64,000 bases of DNA, from positions 7,936,001 to 8,000,000 of the forward strand of contig OZ059896.1 in NCBI GenBank assembly GCA_964057225.1, given 5' to 3'. Position 1 is the stretch's first letter. Each line of letters starts with the position of its first letter. Both the position numbers and the translations under genes were made by a program. This DNA comes from Auanema rhodensis (lineage: Eukaryota; Nematoda; Chromadorea; Rhabditida; Rhabditidae). Below the pieces are notes generated by a model. It was given only the letters and a program-made list of their open reading frames with translations, had not been told where the DNA came from and made no database searches. Positions 1 to 10,264 of the stretch are shown piece by piece.

Positions 1-3000
1 TGGTTGTCGTCGGAATCCGAGTCGTATAGCTTATAGTTGTCTCCTGAACTAGTGAAGCGGGTTTGTCCGTTGTTGTCGTTAATGACAGTCTTCTAGTCAG
101 ATAAGGCGGTGTTTCAATATCCTCTAACAGTGGTAAAAATGTTTTTATAAGTAGCTGGCGTGTATCCGCGCTTGGGGTTTGAATGCGAGGGTGGGGGCCC
201 ATCGATATACCGTAGTTAGAATCTTTATCTCGATATAGTTTGTTGGTATCTGGCACATTGATTGTTAATTGTCGGAACTTTTCATCATCTACGGCTGCTG
301 CTGTTTTATTTGGCCTTATTACTCGCAATGTCATCAAGTTATGGTATAAGTAAAGTGTATTTCTAAGTACTATACGCTCATCAGCATTGTCAGTTGTTAA
401 AGTTGGTCGGATAGGCGGCATGTTCACAAAGGATTTTAAAACCTCTTGCCTTGATGGTACCGACAGATTGTTTTCAAATATTACCGGTGTATAAGCTAGC
501 TCCATCGCTATGCTTTCGGCTCTTTCGCGGTAGGATCCGTCCTTTTCTAGTAGTTTTTCGTCAAATTCGTGTGCTGTTAATCTGTCACCTATCTGTTCTA
601 ATAATTGTTTTGAGGTTAAATACCGTATAGCGCCGCGAGTGGTTGCTGCCAGTTCCTTTTGCGCAAGAAAATAAAGTATTGCTTCCTCAGGGTCGTGTAT
701 TTCGTATGTTTGAAGGAAACGTTGTATGGATTTATCAGATACGGGACTTCTTAAGAAGAAATAAAACTTCTCGGGATGTGCTGAAACCCAATCAATAATT
801 GAATATGAAGGGTTGACAGCTCGTCTGGCCTTTATAAGCGGTATTATCTGATAAATACCAGGATTACTCATCACCGGTCGTAAGAAAGGATAAGGACAAA
901 TATTTAATATTAAAGTTTCAAAATCTTCCTGTTTTTGTATCCACTCCTTGTTTAATTCAACCGTGCATTCCGCAATTGCTCTTTTATCTCTTTTCGCCGG
1001 AAGTTTCTTATATTCTCTCTCTATTAAAACATGGATATTGGTGTCATTTGGGTACTGTGGTAAGAGAATGTAATTGCCAGTTGTGGTGTGGAAGATTGGC
1101 TGTTTAAAACAAGAAGATATTTGCTTCGGTATCTCTTTTTGATCGATTACAAGGGCTGATTGAGTGGTTGGTAACAGAATAATGCCGTCTCCAATTATCA
1201 CATCATATTCACTCATGTCGATATAGTTGCATCGATATTCATAAGGCTGTTTCTCCCATATGATGATTGAGGTATCTGATGCACATTCTCCATGATGCGC
1301 TAAGCATCCTTCAGTATTTAGTATTAAATTGGAGATTATAGTTTCATCTGGCATCCGTGTCATAACCCCTTTTTCGATAACCAATCTGGCTTTCTCTTCA
1401 CATAGTTCATTATTAAAAGATCGGCCTGGCGAGAAGGAAGGCTCGTCAGTTGCATATGTTATGCTGTCGATCTTCTTTAATTCACTCCAATTCCATCTTC
1501 TATCTCTCACTGCCAGTCTGCATTCTGCAGCTGGTATCTTTTCAATTCTCGCTATCGTTGTATTGGTATCTCTAAGGAACAAAAGGTCTCTGATACACAT
1601 TTTATGAATTTCTTTGGAGCATCTCCATGCATCCCATTCATGTGCCGTTTGATTCCTTGTATAAAGATGAACTTTTGTTCGTAAGATATGCTTTATTGGT
1701 GGTAATAAGCATTTTCGGAGAGATGGGGGACGGAGAAGGGCTCCTCCAGTAGCTTTAGTACATAGCTGGTATGCTTCAGCTGTTGTAACCAGTGATAAGA
1801 TTACTGATAAAGCTACGGCTAAAGTCAAAGGAGATATCAGAGTCAAATTATTGACTCTTGAGCCTCTACCTCTGCCTCTATTGTTGTTATTTCCCCTAAA
1901 GGTACTGTTATTTCTCTGTCTATTATTGCTCATTTCTTGATTTTGTGATGCATTATGGCTTCTTTGATACCCATTTTGATTTTGATTCTGATAATTTCGA
2001 CCGCGGTCACCAAAATTGCGGTTCCTAGCAAATGGGTTTTGGAAATTCCAGCCTTTTTGATTTTTTGAAAATTTATGATAATTTTGATTGTTTTGAAAGT
2101 TTGGATGATAATTGTTACAATTATTATAATTTTGATAATTTTTATTATTAAAAGATTGATAACCTCTTGCCATACCTCTCCCACCATTGTTTCTGCGCGG
2201 GGGGAAAGTTCTTTCAATTGCGTTAACCAATAGCGCCTGAGGGTCTGCTACTTGGTTTGCAATTGATTCCTCCCAGCGAGCACTATCAACAGCCTCAGCA
2301 AAAGTTTTGGGTTTTGCTCGAATTACCCCTGGGCGTATCGTATTTTTCAAGCCTCTCAAAAATGTGGACCTCAGAATGTGATCTTTATGAGTATCACTAT
2401 TAGAGAAAGCATTTAAGCTGAGGTTTCTTAACGTTTGTGCAAAACCATCAATTGATAAATCGCCTTGAGTGCTGTTTTGAAGTGTGATAAGGGCAGGGTC
2501 TTGATTGTATTCGGGACACAGCTTGGATGTTAACTCTTCTATTAGGGTAACCCAAGGTCCAGCTGTTCTGACCTTGTCAGGTAGCTCTAAATAAGCTTCC
2601 TCTGCTCTATCATTTTTCAATAGTAATGGTAAAATAGTTAGTCTTTCGGGCATCACTAAGCCTAAGGCGTTAGAAAAGGTATTAAACTTTGCCACGAAAT
2701 CTCTAAAGTTACGACTTCCGTCGTATATGGGGCAGTAAGGTGAGCTTAATGCGTGCGCAATGGTAGATTTACCAGCTCCCGGAAGACGTGGTGTCTCCGT
2801 CATGGTTGGTATATCCTCAGGGTATGTGCGAGATGACGTAATCCCTTTACTGCCTGAGCTTCTCGCCGTTAAATTCTTACCTCCCTTTTTCGAGTTACCA
2901 GATGTTGGATAACTAATGGTAGGGGCGGCTGAGGAGAACCGCTTCCCTGGGAGTTTGATAATTCGACTCGTTGCCTGAGGCGTCGAATGTATTGATACGC

Positions 3001-3892
3001 TTGAGCTGGGTATAGCGCTATCTGACTTATTAAGGGTTGGGTTGGAGGATACGTGAAGAGAGTTATCAACTTGTTCTGTTGTTACCTCCCCTGGAGACAA
3101 ATTCAAAACTTTTATTAAGCGAGCTGTTAAAGATTTCTTACTTTTGAACTTATCAGTAGTTAGTGATAAGGGCAAAACTTCGGTAATTTCCTGATTTGGT
3201 TCTACGGGATTATTAGAGGTTGAGCGCCTACGCGGTGTATTAGTTTTTCTTTTATTAATCTTTTTAGAATCAAGCTTTTTCGAATCAAGCTTATCAGTGA
3301 TAACTGATAAGGGTGATTTGCGAATAGTGAGAGATGAGGTTTTATTAAGTTGTGAGTTTTCTATCGGAGTGGAAAATGCCTGCGGTGTTAGAGTTAGTTC
3401 AAAAGAAGATGCAAGATCGTTATCAGTATTAACTGATAAAGTTGATAAGTTTAGGTGGGGGGTGGCTGGTGAAGTATTAGAGGTTATTTGTTTTGGTTTT
3501 TGAATTTTTTGAATCTTCTTATTACTTTTAAAAGAGTGTACCTTTGGAGTTGAAGCTGAAGTTTGAATATTGTAGTCCTGAATATAGAAATCAGGGTCCT
3601 CCTCGGTGTTGTCCGGAGGTGAATACGTGCCTTCTCGAGGAATGAAGGTTTTCTCGACTTTGGGTTTTACCTCTTGTTCAGGCTCTTCAATCTGAACACT
3701 GAGGAGTCGAGTGCGGCTTCTGGTTCGACTGGCGACTGCGATGTCGTCACTGGACTCAGAAGGGTATAGAGCAGGGACGGCCGAAGAGTATCTTCGTGCC
3801 ACTTTGGAATCACTCTTGGTTCGGAAAAACCGCGAGTGTTTCGTTATATGGGGGATGTTGACGTTGAATGAGTGACAAGAAATTCGGGTCGG
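1..3892 (-). CDS. LTR-retroelement Gag joined to a glycoprotein-like region, partial
   Basis: The minus-strand frame is open from just inside an in-frame TAA (3893-3895) to the left edge, about 1297 codons, and continues outside. From the N-terminus: a Ser/Thr/Lys/Pro-rich, probably disordered part (3892 to about 2800); a capsid-like helical Gag part (about 2750-2450) with aromatic, Arg and Leu-Pro spacing typical of retrotransposon Gag; an Asn/Gln/Tyr-rich then RG-rich nucleocapsid-like tail (about 2215-1862) with no CCHC knuckle; a hydrophobic signal-like stretch ending in A-E-A (about 1850-1772); then a Cys-containing region with N-glycosylation sequons and a basic KRDKR site (980-994). 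There is no protease, reverse transcriptase or integrase between Gag and the glycoprotein-like part. The first in-frame Met is at 2801-2803, so about 363 residues precede any AUG; an upstream exon, frameshift or other start is needed. The assignment to Gag is from architecture; the second half could be an Env or a captured cellular secreted protein. It may also be a domesticated gene or a pol-deleted copy. Confidence 0.6.
980..994 (-). other. Basic, furin-like cleavage motif in the glycoprotein-like region
   Basis: These five codons read Lys-Arg-Asp-Lys-Arg, followed by Ala-Ile-Ala. This matches the R-x-K-R pattern cut by furin-type proteases in many secreted or viral glycoproteins. The segment lies after a Cys-rich ectodomain-like stretch in the same frame. 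Cleavage is inferred from the motif only. Downstream I see no clear fusion-peptide-like hydrophobic run before the window ends. Confidence 0.4.
1772..1852 (-). other. Signal-peptide-like hydrophobic segment between Gag and glycoprotein-like part
   Basis: Directly after the RG-rich tail the same frame codes for a run of Leu, Ala, Val, Ile, Ser and Thr about 20 residues long, ending in Ala-Glu-Ala before Tyr-Gln-Leu-Cys. That fits a signal peptide with a small-residue cleavage site. Its place in the middle of a continuous frame means it would act as an internal signal unless a spliced or internally started mRNA makes the second part separately, as LTR retroelements often do for env. Confidence 0.5.
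1862..2215 (-). other. Asn/Gln-rich and RG-rich nucleocapsid-like tail of Gag
   Basis: Within the long minus-strand frame this stretch codes almost only for Asn, Gln, Tyr, Phe, Gly and Arg. It begins with an R/G-rich start (about 2207-2162), continues with runs of Asn-Tyr-Gln and ends in repeated Arg-Gly (1862-1880). I checked each codon here and found no stop. RG-rich tails bind RNA in several retroelement Gag proteins that lack a zinc knuckle; that role is inferred. The only Cys I see is at 2117-2119, so no CCHC motif is possible. The A+T-rich repetitive codons also create short shadow frames. Confidence 0.55.
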
Positions 3893-3895
3893 TTA

Positions 3896-4217
3896 TAGGA
3901 AAAGTAAGAAACGTTTGAAGATTGAGACGTGGCGTCTTTCGCCGAGAATCGTTATTAGATGAGAAAGAGTTTTAAAATCTTGGCCTGAGATCTGGCTCCG
4001 CCTATCTACCGTATTCTCTTTTCTTTATTCTATTTCACAGATGTTCATCAATTATAAATTTTGTTGGTCTTCGCTCTTTCTAGCCTCAATCTTAATACTT
4101 TACTCTAATTGAATTCTTGAAAGTATGAGAGAGATTTTCAGTCGTTTTATGTCCCCTTTTTATGCATAAGAATCTTTATATTTGTAGAGCTGAAAAAAAA
4201 AAAAAATAAATCAAAGA
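3896..4217. other. Non-coding leader-like region upstream of Gag
   Basis: There is no convincing gene on either strand. Relative to the Gag frame this is the 5' side, so it may hold an LTR or leader. I see a minus-strand AATAAA (4024-4029) but no clear TG...CA LTR boundaries, no second LTR copy in the window and no primer-binding site. A poly-A run of about 14 bases lies at 4192-4206 on the plus strand, just before the start of the candidate gene at 4218. Confidence 0.35.
4024..4029 (-). promoter_or_regulatory. Minus-strand AATAAA motif
   Basis: A perfect AATAAA on the minus strand about 130 bases upstream of the open Gag frame. In an LTR element this is where an R/U5 polyadenylation signal could sit, but no LTR was proven, and the motif is common in A+T-rich DNA. 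Confidence 0.25.
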
Positions 4218-4751
4218 ATGGCTTATGAAGGTCTATCGGGAATGACTTTTGTCTTGAGGAAGCTGTACGCTGACCTCGTCTTGTATGATCAAGACGAAGT
4301 GTTAGCTTATAGGCCGCACCCAGACATAATTAAGATGGTTGGTTAAAACAAAGAAACATGTTATCTTAATAAGAATTTTTAGTTTATTGAGGATTTAAAG
4401 ATGCATTATCTGGGAAGGGGATTAGTAAACTTCTCCCTAATGCAGGAAATAGCGGATGAGGTTGCAGCTATCCGGCGATGGTGCCTCACCGACTTGTGCG
4501 CGCATTGGTATGAAAACCCAAATCTGGTCGCATCCCCTTGGAATTGGTATGAGCATAAGTCTCATGATTTTTATGATTATATGTCTAAAATTTTGTTTAA
4601 AATTTATTTATTTTATGAACAGTCTCCTATGGGCTTATTGCTAAGGACCTCTGCGGATTCAGTGTATTCGCAGTATTTAGAGCCTAGCGATGAGCCCATC
4701 TCACAGCCTATAGAATTTGTGAGACAGTTGCATTTTAAATGGGGCTTTTAA
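4218..4751 (+). CDS. Candidate two-exon gene, 162 residues, unknown function
   Basis: I do not recognise this protein. Exon 1 would be 4218-4337, with an ATG in good context (A at -3, G at +4). A 45 bp intron at 4338-4382 would start GT and end in a T-run plus AG. Exon 2 would be 4383-4751. Splicing keeps frame and removes the TAA at 4344. The product would be 162 residues, rich in Leu, Tyr, Trp and acidic residues, with no signal peptide, no clear membrane span and no motif I can name. An AATAAA at 4768-4773, 17 bases after the stop, supports a real 3' end. Without splicing, the exon 2 frame alone starts at the ATG at 4401 (116 residues). The donor is weak (GTTGGT), so the intron is a hypothesis. 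It could also be a fragment of a larger or transposon-derived gene. Confidence 0.4.
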
Positions 4752-6096
4752 CAATTGTTTTATATATAATAAATACTTAATTTCACTCATTTGTTCTCTC
4801 TCTCTTTTTTTTTTTTCATAACACAAACTTTGGTCGAGCTTATTAATAAAGAAGGAGTGCGTGCGCCTTGGGAAAATGGCTCATGTGCACGTTGATTATT
4901 AAAAGCCGTGGGCGATTCTTTTTCGGAATGATTTTGGCATGCTAATGAGATTCCGAGAATATTTAAAAAGATTGCTCATTTTACTAATGGACTGAGACCA
5001 AAGCTCGTTTATAAAACGCAATTTTTTCTTTAAACCATTCTACTAATTTATAGAATATTACAATATGAATACTACGGTAGGTGTGTGGGAATATCTTATG
5101 ATGTTAGCAACAAAAATGAGCTGAGGAAGGTGACACATTCTACGGAGAAGAAAACATCCGTAGCCCATGTGCTTTCGCCAAAATGACCTGACAGGCAATA
5201 AAATTTGTGCCAGGATTTTTCGGACTAGTGTGGTCTATTCTCACAATCAAAAAAAAATAAAAACCGAATAACGGCTCCCGCAAAAATATTTAGTTAGCAT
5301 GCTCTTTTACGCCTGAATTTAACTTTCAAATCTCTAGTCCTGACCACAATAAAATATTAAACTTTGTGCGCTTTCAAAATTTCATTCTAACTCCTCGTTG
5401 CCAAATAATAATATAATCAAAATTTCGTTTGGTGAAATTGTCCCCTATTTCGATCCAAACGTCCTCAAAAAAAATGCAAGAGAAGCGGTGCAGAATACGG
5501 TATTATAAGGGTGGACACTCAGACGGTTTTATGAGTGGGGACAGCGGGTGAAATTTCAAAATTATATAGTCCTAGCTCTCTAAAAGAGAGATCCCTTGTA
5601 CTTGCACCTTATACAAGTTGGCGCCCTCATTATGTTGCTAACCGTGGAGGAAGTTTTAATTTAGATATCAAAATATGGACTTTTTATGCGAGTTTTTGCG
5701 ACAAAAATGAGTTCGAGGTGGAACCTCCACGTTCCATTATGCTCCTACGTATATTGAACAGACCATTGTAGTCTGCTCAACTACGCGTATAGTATTCCAT
5801 AAGTGTAGCGGTATGGAAACAGAGCATAAGGATTACATAAGATAAGGAAATATATAGGTTTATTATACACAATACAATATCATTACAATACAATAACACA
5901 AGGATAAAGTAAACTACACTTACAAGACAAAGACTAATATATAAGATTAACTAAGTTAGATGCAAACCGTCCATGGGCTTGCAAAGGGGCGAACTCCCGA
6001 ATAGGGGCATGAGGGAAGGCGGTGCCATTCCTCATTCCTCTAGTCGGTCTGGCTCTAACCCTGCAGTTACATATATAGAGTCTCCGAATGGAACGG
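4752..6096. other. Intergenic A+T-rich DNA left of the tRNA array
   Basis: No gene is supported here. Contents seen: a pyrimidine tract with CT repeats and a 12-base T run (about 4794-4817); two similar stretches around 5108-5130 and 5702-5720 that share a CAAAAATGAG core; a small hairpin at 5573-5588; and a segment at 5960-6070 of higher G+C just before the array. A short frame at 5535-5771 looks accidental. The region may hold decayed mobile-element pieces but nothing I can name. Confidence 0.4.
4768..4773 (+). promoter_or_regulatory. AATAAA polyadenylation signal
   Basis: A perfect AATAAA, 17 bases after the stop codon of the candidate gene ending at 4751. The closeness is what makes a real transcript end plausible. 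Confidence 0.4.
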
Positions 6097-6141
6097 TAGT
6101 TTTAGTTGTCTCTTGTATGTTAGTTTCTACTATGAAATATG

Positions 6142-6158
6142 CGAATACGATATATTCG
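6142..6158 (+). promoter_or_regulatory. Spacer inverted repeat next to the tRNA 5' end (type copy)
   Basis: CGAATA and TATTCG form a perfect 6 bp inverted repeat around CGATA, ending three bases before the mature tRNA. It also contains a TATA-like ATATAT. It is kept in a large share of the units, while the other spacer family (GCGCACACGC before TATTC) lacks the left arm. Its closeness to the tRNA start fits an upstream element that tunes Pol III start choice, or simply a neutral part of the unit. Function is unproven. Confidence 0.35.
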
Positions 6159-6160
6159 TA

Positions 6161-6233
6161 GCTTCCGTAGCGCAGTAGGCAGCGCGTCAGTCTCATAATC
6201 TGAAGGTCGTGAGTTCGAGCCTCACCGGGAGCA
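6161..6233 (+). tRNA. tRNA-Met-CAT: Elongator tRNA-Met (CAT), type member of the array
   Basis: 73 bp with a complete cloverleaf. The acceptor stem pairs GCTTCCG with CGGGAGC (one T-G wobble); the D-stem is GCGC/GCGC; the anticodon loop CTCATAA has CAT at 34-36; the T-stem is GTGAG/CTCAC; the discriminator base is A. The anticodon stem has a T-T mismatch at 31-39, which vertebrate elongator tRNA-Met genes also have. The T-loop TTCGAGC and the G1-C72 pair mark it as elongator, not initiator (eukaryotic initiators have A1-T72 and lack the TTC loop start). The A box (TAGCGCAGTAGG) and B box (GTTCGAGCC) inside the gene are the Pol III promoter. No CCA is encoded. This is the leftmost copy; most other copies are identical to it. 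Confidence 0.97.
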
Positions 6234-6236
6234 ATC

Positions 6237-6247
6237 TTTTTCGTTTT
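6237..6247 (+). terminator. RNA polymerase III terminator (type copy)
   Basis: A T5 run starts four bases after the tRNA 3' end, with a second T4 run two bases later. All units keep this arrangement as T4-CCG-T4 or T5-CG-T4, giving a main and a backup Pol III stop. Each tRNA is therefore its own short transcription unit. Confidence 0.85.
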
Positions 6248-6927
6248 CCTCGATTTAATCTGATACAAAAGATATTCTTTCATTTTTATAGTTTTGGTTG
6301 TCATTGTATGTTCGTAGCTACTAAGAAATATGCGAATACGATATATTCGTAGCTTCCGTAGCGCAGTAGGCAGCGCGTCAGTCTCATAATCTGAAGGTCG
6401 TGAGTTCGAGCCTCACCGGGAGCAATCTTTTTCGTTTTCCTCGATTTAATCTGATACAAAAGATGTTATTTCATTTTTGTAGTTTTGGTTGTCTCTTGTA
6501 TGTTAGTTTCTACTAAGAAATTTGCGCACACGCTTTATTCGTAGCTTCCGTAGCGCAGTAGGCAGCGCGTCAGTCTCATAATCTGAAGGTCATGAGTTCG
6601 AGCCTCACCGGGAGCAATCTTTTCCGTTTTCCCAGATTTATTCTGATACAAAAGATGTTATTTCACTTTTGTAGTTTTGGTTGTCTCTTGTATGTTAGTT
6701 TCTACTATGAAATATGCGAATACGATATATTCGTAGCTTCCGTAGCGCAGTAGGCAGCGCGTCAGTCTCATAATCTGAAGGTCGTGAGTTCGAGCCTCAC
6801 CGGGAGCAATCTTTTCCGTTTTCCCAGATTTATTCTGATACAAAAGATGTTATTTCATTTTTGTAGTTTTGGTTGTGTCTTGTATGTTAGTTTCTACTAT
6901 GAAATATGCGAATACGATATATTCGTA

Positions 6928-7000
6928 CCTTCCGTAGCGCAGTAGGCAGCGCGTCAGTCTCATAATCTGAAGGTCGTTACTTCTAGCCTCACCGGGAGCA
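6928..7000 (+). pseudogene. tRNA-Met copy with broken T-arm and acceptor
   Basis: The first base is C instead of G, so the first acceptor pair is lost. The T-arm reads GTTACTTCTAGC instead of GTGAGTTCGAGC, giving two T-stem mismatches and destroying the B box. Transcription and folding should both suffer, so this is called a pseudogene. The flanking spacers are normal. Confidence 0.75.
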
Positions 7001-7120
7001 ATCTTTTCCGTTTTCCCTATATTTATTCTGATACAAAAGATGTTATTTCATTTTTGTAGTTTTGGTTGTCTCTTGTATGTTAGTTTCTACTATGAAATAT
7101 GCGAATACGATATATTCGTA

Positions 7121-7193
7121 GCTTCCGTAGCGCAGTAGGCAGCGCGTCAGTCTCATAATCTGAAGGTCGTTACTTCTAGCCTCACCGGGAGCA
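7121..7193 (+). pseudogene. tRNA-Met copy with broken T-arm
   Basis: Same T-arm lesion as the copy at 6928 (GTTACTTCTAGC), but with an intact acceptor stem. Two T-stem pairs and the B box are lost. Adjacent placement suggests local duplication after the lesion arose. Confidence 0.72.
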
Positions 7194-9423
7194 ATCTTTT
7201 CCATTTTTCCTATATTTATTCTGATACAAAAGATGTTATTTCATTTTTGTAGTTTTGGTTGTCTCTTGTATGTTAGTTTCTACTAAGAAATTTGCGCACA
7301 CGCTTTATTCGTAGCTTCCGTAGCGCAGTAGGCAGCGCGTCAGTCTCATAATCTGAAGGTCGTGAGTTCGAGCCTCACCGGGAGCAATCTTTTTCGTTTT
7401 CCCAGATTTATTCTGATACAAAAGATGTTATTTCATTTTTGTAGTTTTGGTTGTCTCTTGTATGTTAGTTTCTACTATGAAATATGCGAATACGATATAT
7501 TCGTAGCTTCCGTAGCGCAGTAGGCAGCGCGTCAGTCTCATAATCTGAAGGTCGTGAGTTCGAGCCTCACCGGGAGCAATCTTTTCCGTTTTCCGAGATT
7601 TATTCTGATACAAAATATGTTATTTCATTTTTGTAATTTTGGTTGTTTCTTGTATGTTTGTAGCTACTAAGAAATTTGCGCACACTCTATATTCGTAGCT
7701 TCCATAGCGCAGTAGGCAGCGCGTCAGTCTCATAATCTGAAGGTCGTGAGTTCGAGCCTCACCGGGAGCAATCTTTTCCGTTTTCCCAGATTTTTTCTGA
7801 TACAAAAGATGTTATTTCATTTTTGTAGTTTTGGTTGTCTCTTGTATGTTAGTTTCTACTATGAAATATGCGAATACGATATATTCGTAGCTTCCGTAGC
7901 GCAGTAGGCAGCGCGTCAGTCTCATAATCTGAAGGTCGTGAGTTCGAGCCTCACCGGGAGCAATCTTTTCCGTTTTCCTCGATTTATTCTGATACAAAAG
8001 ATATTCTTTCGTTTTTGTAATTTTGGTTGTCTCTTGTATGTTCGTAGCTACTAAGAAATATGCGAATACGATTTATTCGTAGCTTCCGTAGCGCAGTAGG
8101 CAGCGCGTCAGTCTCATAATCTGAAGATCGTGAGTTCGAGCCTCACCGGGAGCAATCTTTTCCGTTTTCCTCGATTTATTCTGATACAAAATATGTTATT
8201 TCATTTTTGTAATTTTGGTTGTCTCTTGTATGTTTGTAGCTACTAAGAAATTTGCGCACACGCTATATTCGTAGCTTCCGTAGCGCAGTAGGCAGCGCGT
8301 CAGTCTCATAATCTGAAGGTCGTGAGTTCGAGCCTCACCGGGAGCAATCTTTTCCGTTTTCCCAGATTTATTCTGATACAAAAGATGTTATTTCATTTTT
8401 GTAGTTTTGGTTGTCTCTTGTATGTTAGTTTCTACTAAGAAATATGCGAATACGATATATTCGTAGCTTCCGTAGCGCAGTAGGCAGCGCGTCAGTCTCA
8501 TAATCTGAAGGTCGTGAGTTCGAGCCTCACCGGGAGCAATCGTTTTCGTTTTCCTCGATTTATTCTGATACAAAAGATATTCTTTCATTTTTATAGTTTT
8601 GGTTGTCATTGTATGTTCGTAGCTACTAAGAAATATGCGAATACGATATATTCGTAGCTTCCGTAGCGCAGTAGGCAGCGCGTCAGTCTCATAATCTGAA
8701 GGTCGTGAGTTCGAGCCTCACCGGGAGCAATCTTTTCCGTTTTCCCAGATTTATTCTGATACAAAAGATGTTATTTCATTTTTGTAGTTTTGGTTGTCTC
8801 TTGTATGTTAGTTTCTACTATGAAATATGCGAATACGATATATTCGTAGCTTCCGTAGCGCAGTAGGCAGCGCGTCAGTCTCATAATCTGAAGGTCGTGA
8901 GTTCGAGCCTCACCGGGAGCAATCTTTTTCGTTTTCCTCGATTTATTCTGATACAAAAGATATTCTTTCATTTTTATAGTTTTGGTTGTCATTGTATGTT
9001 CGTAGCTACTAAGAAATATGCGAATACGATATATTCGTAGCTTCCGTAGCGCAGTAGGCAGCGCGTCAGTCTCATAATCTGAAGGTCATGAGTTCGAGCC
9101 TCACCGGGAGCAATCTTTTCCGTTTTCCCAGATTTATTCTGATACAAAAGATGTTATATCATTTTTGTAGTTTTAGTTGTCTCTTGTATGTTAGTTTCTA
9201 CTATGAAATATGCGAATACGATATATTCGTAGCTTCCGTAGCGCAGTAGGCAGCGCGTCAGTCTCATAATCTGAAGGTCGTGAGTTCGAGCCTCACCGGG
9301 AGCAATCTTTTCCGTTTTCCGAGATTTATTCTGATACAAAATATGTTATTTCATTTTTGTAATTTTGGTTGTTTCTTGTATGTTTGTAGCTACTAAGAAA
9401 TTTGCGCACACGATATATTCGTA

Positions 9424-9496
9424 GCTTCCGTAGCGCAGTAGGCAGCGCGTCAGTCTCATAATCTGAAGGTCGTTACTTCTAGCCTCACCGGGAGCA
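9424..9496 (+). pseudogene. tRNA-Met copy with broken T-arm
   Basis: Same T-arm lesion as at 6928 and 7121, followed by the CCTATATTT spacer type also found behind them. It opens a four-unit (768 bp) stretch that is repeated starting at 10192. Confidence 0.72.
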
Positions 9497-10191
9497 ATCT
9501 TTTCCGTTTTCCCTATATTTATTCTGATACAAAAGATATTCTTCCATTTTTATAGTTTTGGTTGTCATTGTATGTTCGTAGCTACTAAGAAATATGCGAA
9601 TACGATTTATTCGTAGCTTCCGTAGCGCAGTAGGCAGCGCGTCAGTCTCATAATCTGAAGGTCGTGAGTTCGAGCCTCACCGGGAGCAATCTTTTCCGTT
9701 TTCCTCGATTTATTCTGATACAAAAGATATTCTTTCATTTTTGTAATTTTGGTTGTCTCTTGTATGTTCGTAGCTACTAAGAAATATGCGAATACGATTT
9801 ATTCGCAGCTTCCGTAGCGCAGTAGGCAGCGCGTCAGTCTCATAATCTGAAGATCGTGAGTTCGAGCCTCACCGGGAGCAATCTTTTCCGTTTTCCTCGA
9901 TTTATTCTGATACAAAATATGTTATTTCATTTTTGTAATTTTGGTTGTCTCTTGTATGTTTGTAGCTACTAAGAAATTTGCGCACACGCTATATTCGTAG
10001 CTTCCGTAGCGCAGTAGGCAGCGCGTCAGTCTCATAATCTGAAGGTCGTGAGTTCGAGCCTCACCGGGAGCAATCTTTTCCGTTTTCCCAGATTTTTTCT
10101 GATACAAAAGATGTTATTTCATTTTTGTAGTTTTGGTTGTCTCTTGTATGTTAGTTTCTACTATGAAATATGCGAATACGATATATTCGTA

Positions 10192-10264
10192 GCTTCCGTA
10201 GCGCAGTAGGCAGCGCGTCAGTCTCATAATCTGAAGGTCGTTACTTCTAGCCTCACCGGGAGCA
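10192..10264 (+). pseudogene. tRNA-Met copy with broken T-arm
   Basis: Fourth carrier of the GTTACTTCTAGC T-arm. It lies exactly 768 bp (four units) after 9424, with matching neighbours, so it is a copy of that stretch. Confidence 0.72.

Noticed and set aside
1329-1607. Plus-strand frame of 92 codons opposite the glycoprotein-like region, and similar short frames at 1930-2217, 2869-3069 and 3297-3503
   Set aside because: All overlap the long minus-strand frame and look like its shadows. The one at 3297-3503 recurs at 46330-46536 only because the Gag fragment is duplicated.
3896-4217. 5' LTR of the left-end retroelement
   Set aside because: Only an AATAAA on the proper strand was seen; no matching second LTR, no TG...CA ends and no primer-binding site could be shown in this window.
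5535-5771. Open frame of 78 codons
   Set aside because: No recognisable motif, no polyadenylation signal nearby, poor coding character and possible repeat-derived sequence.
6161-6233. Initiator tRNA-Met
   Set aside because: G1-C72 pairing and a TTC-starting T-loop are elongator features; eukaryotic initiators differ at both places.
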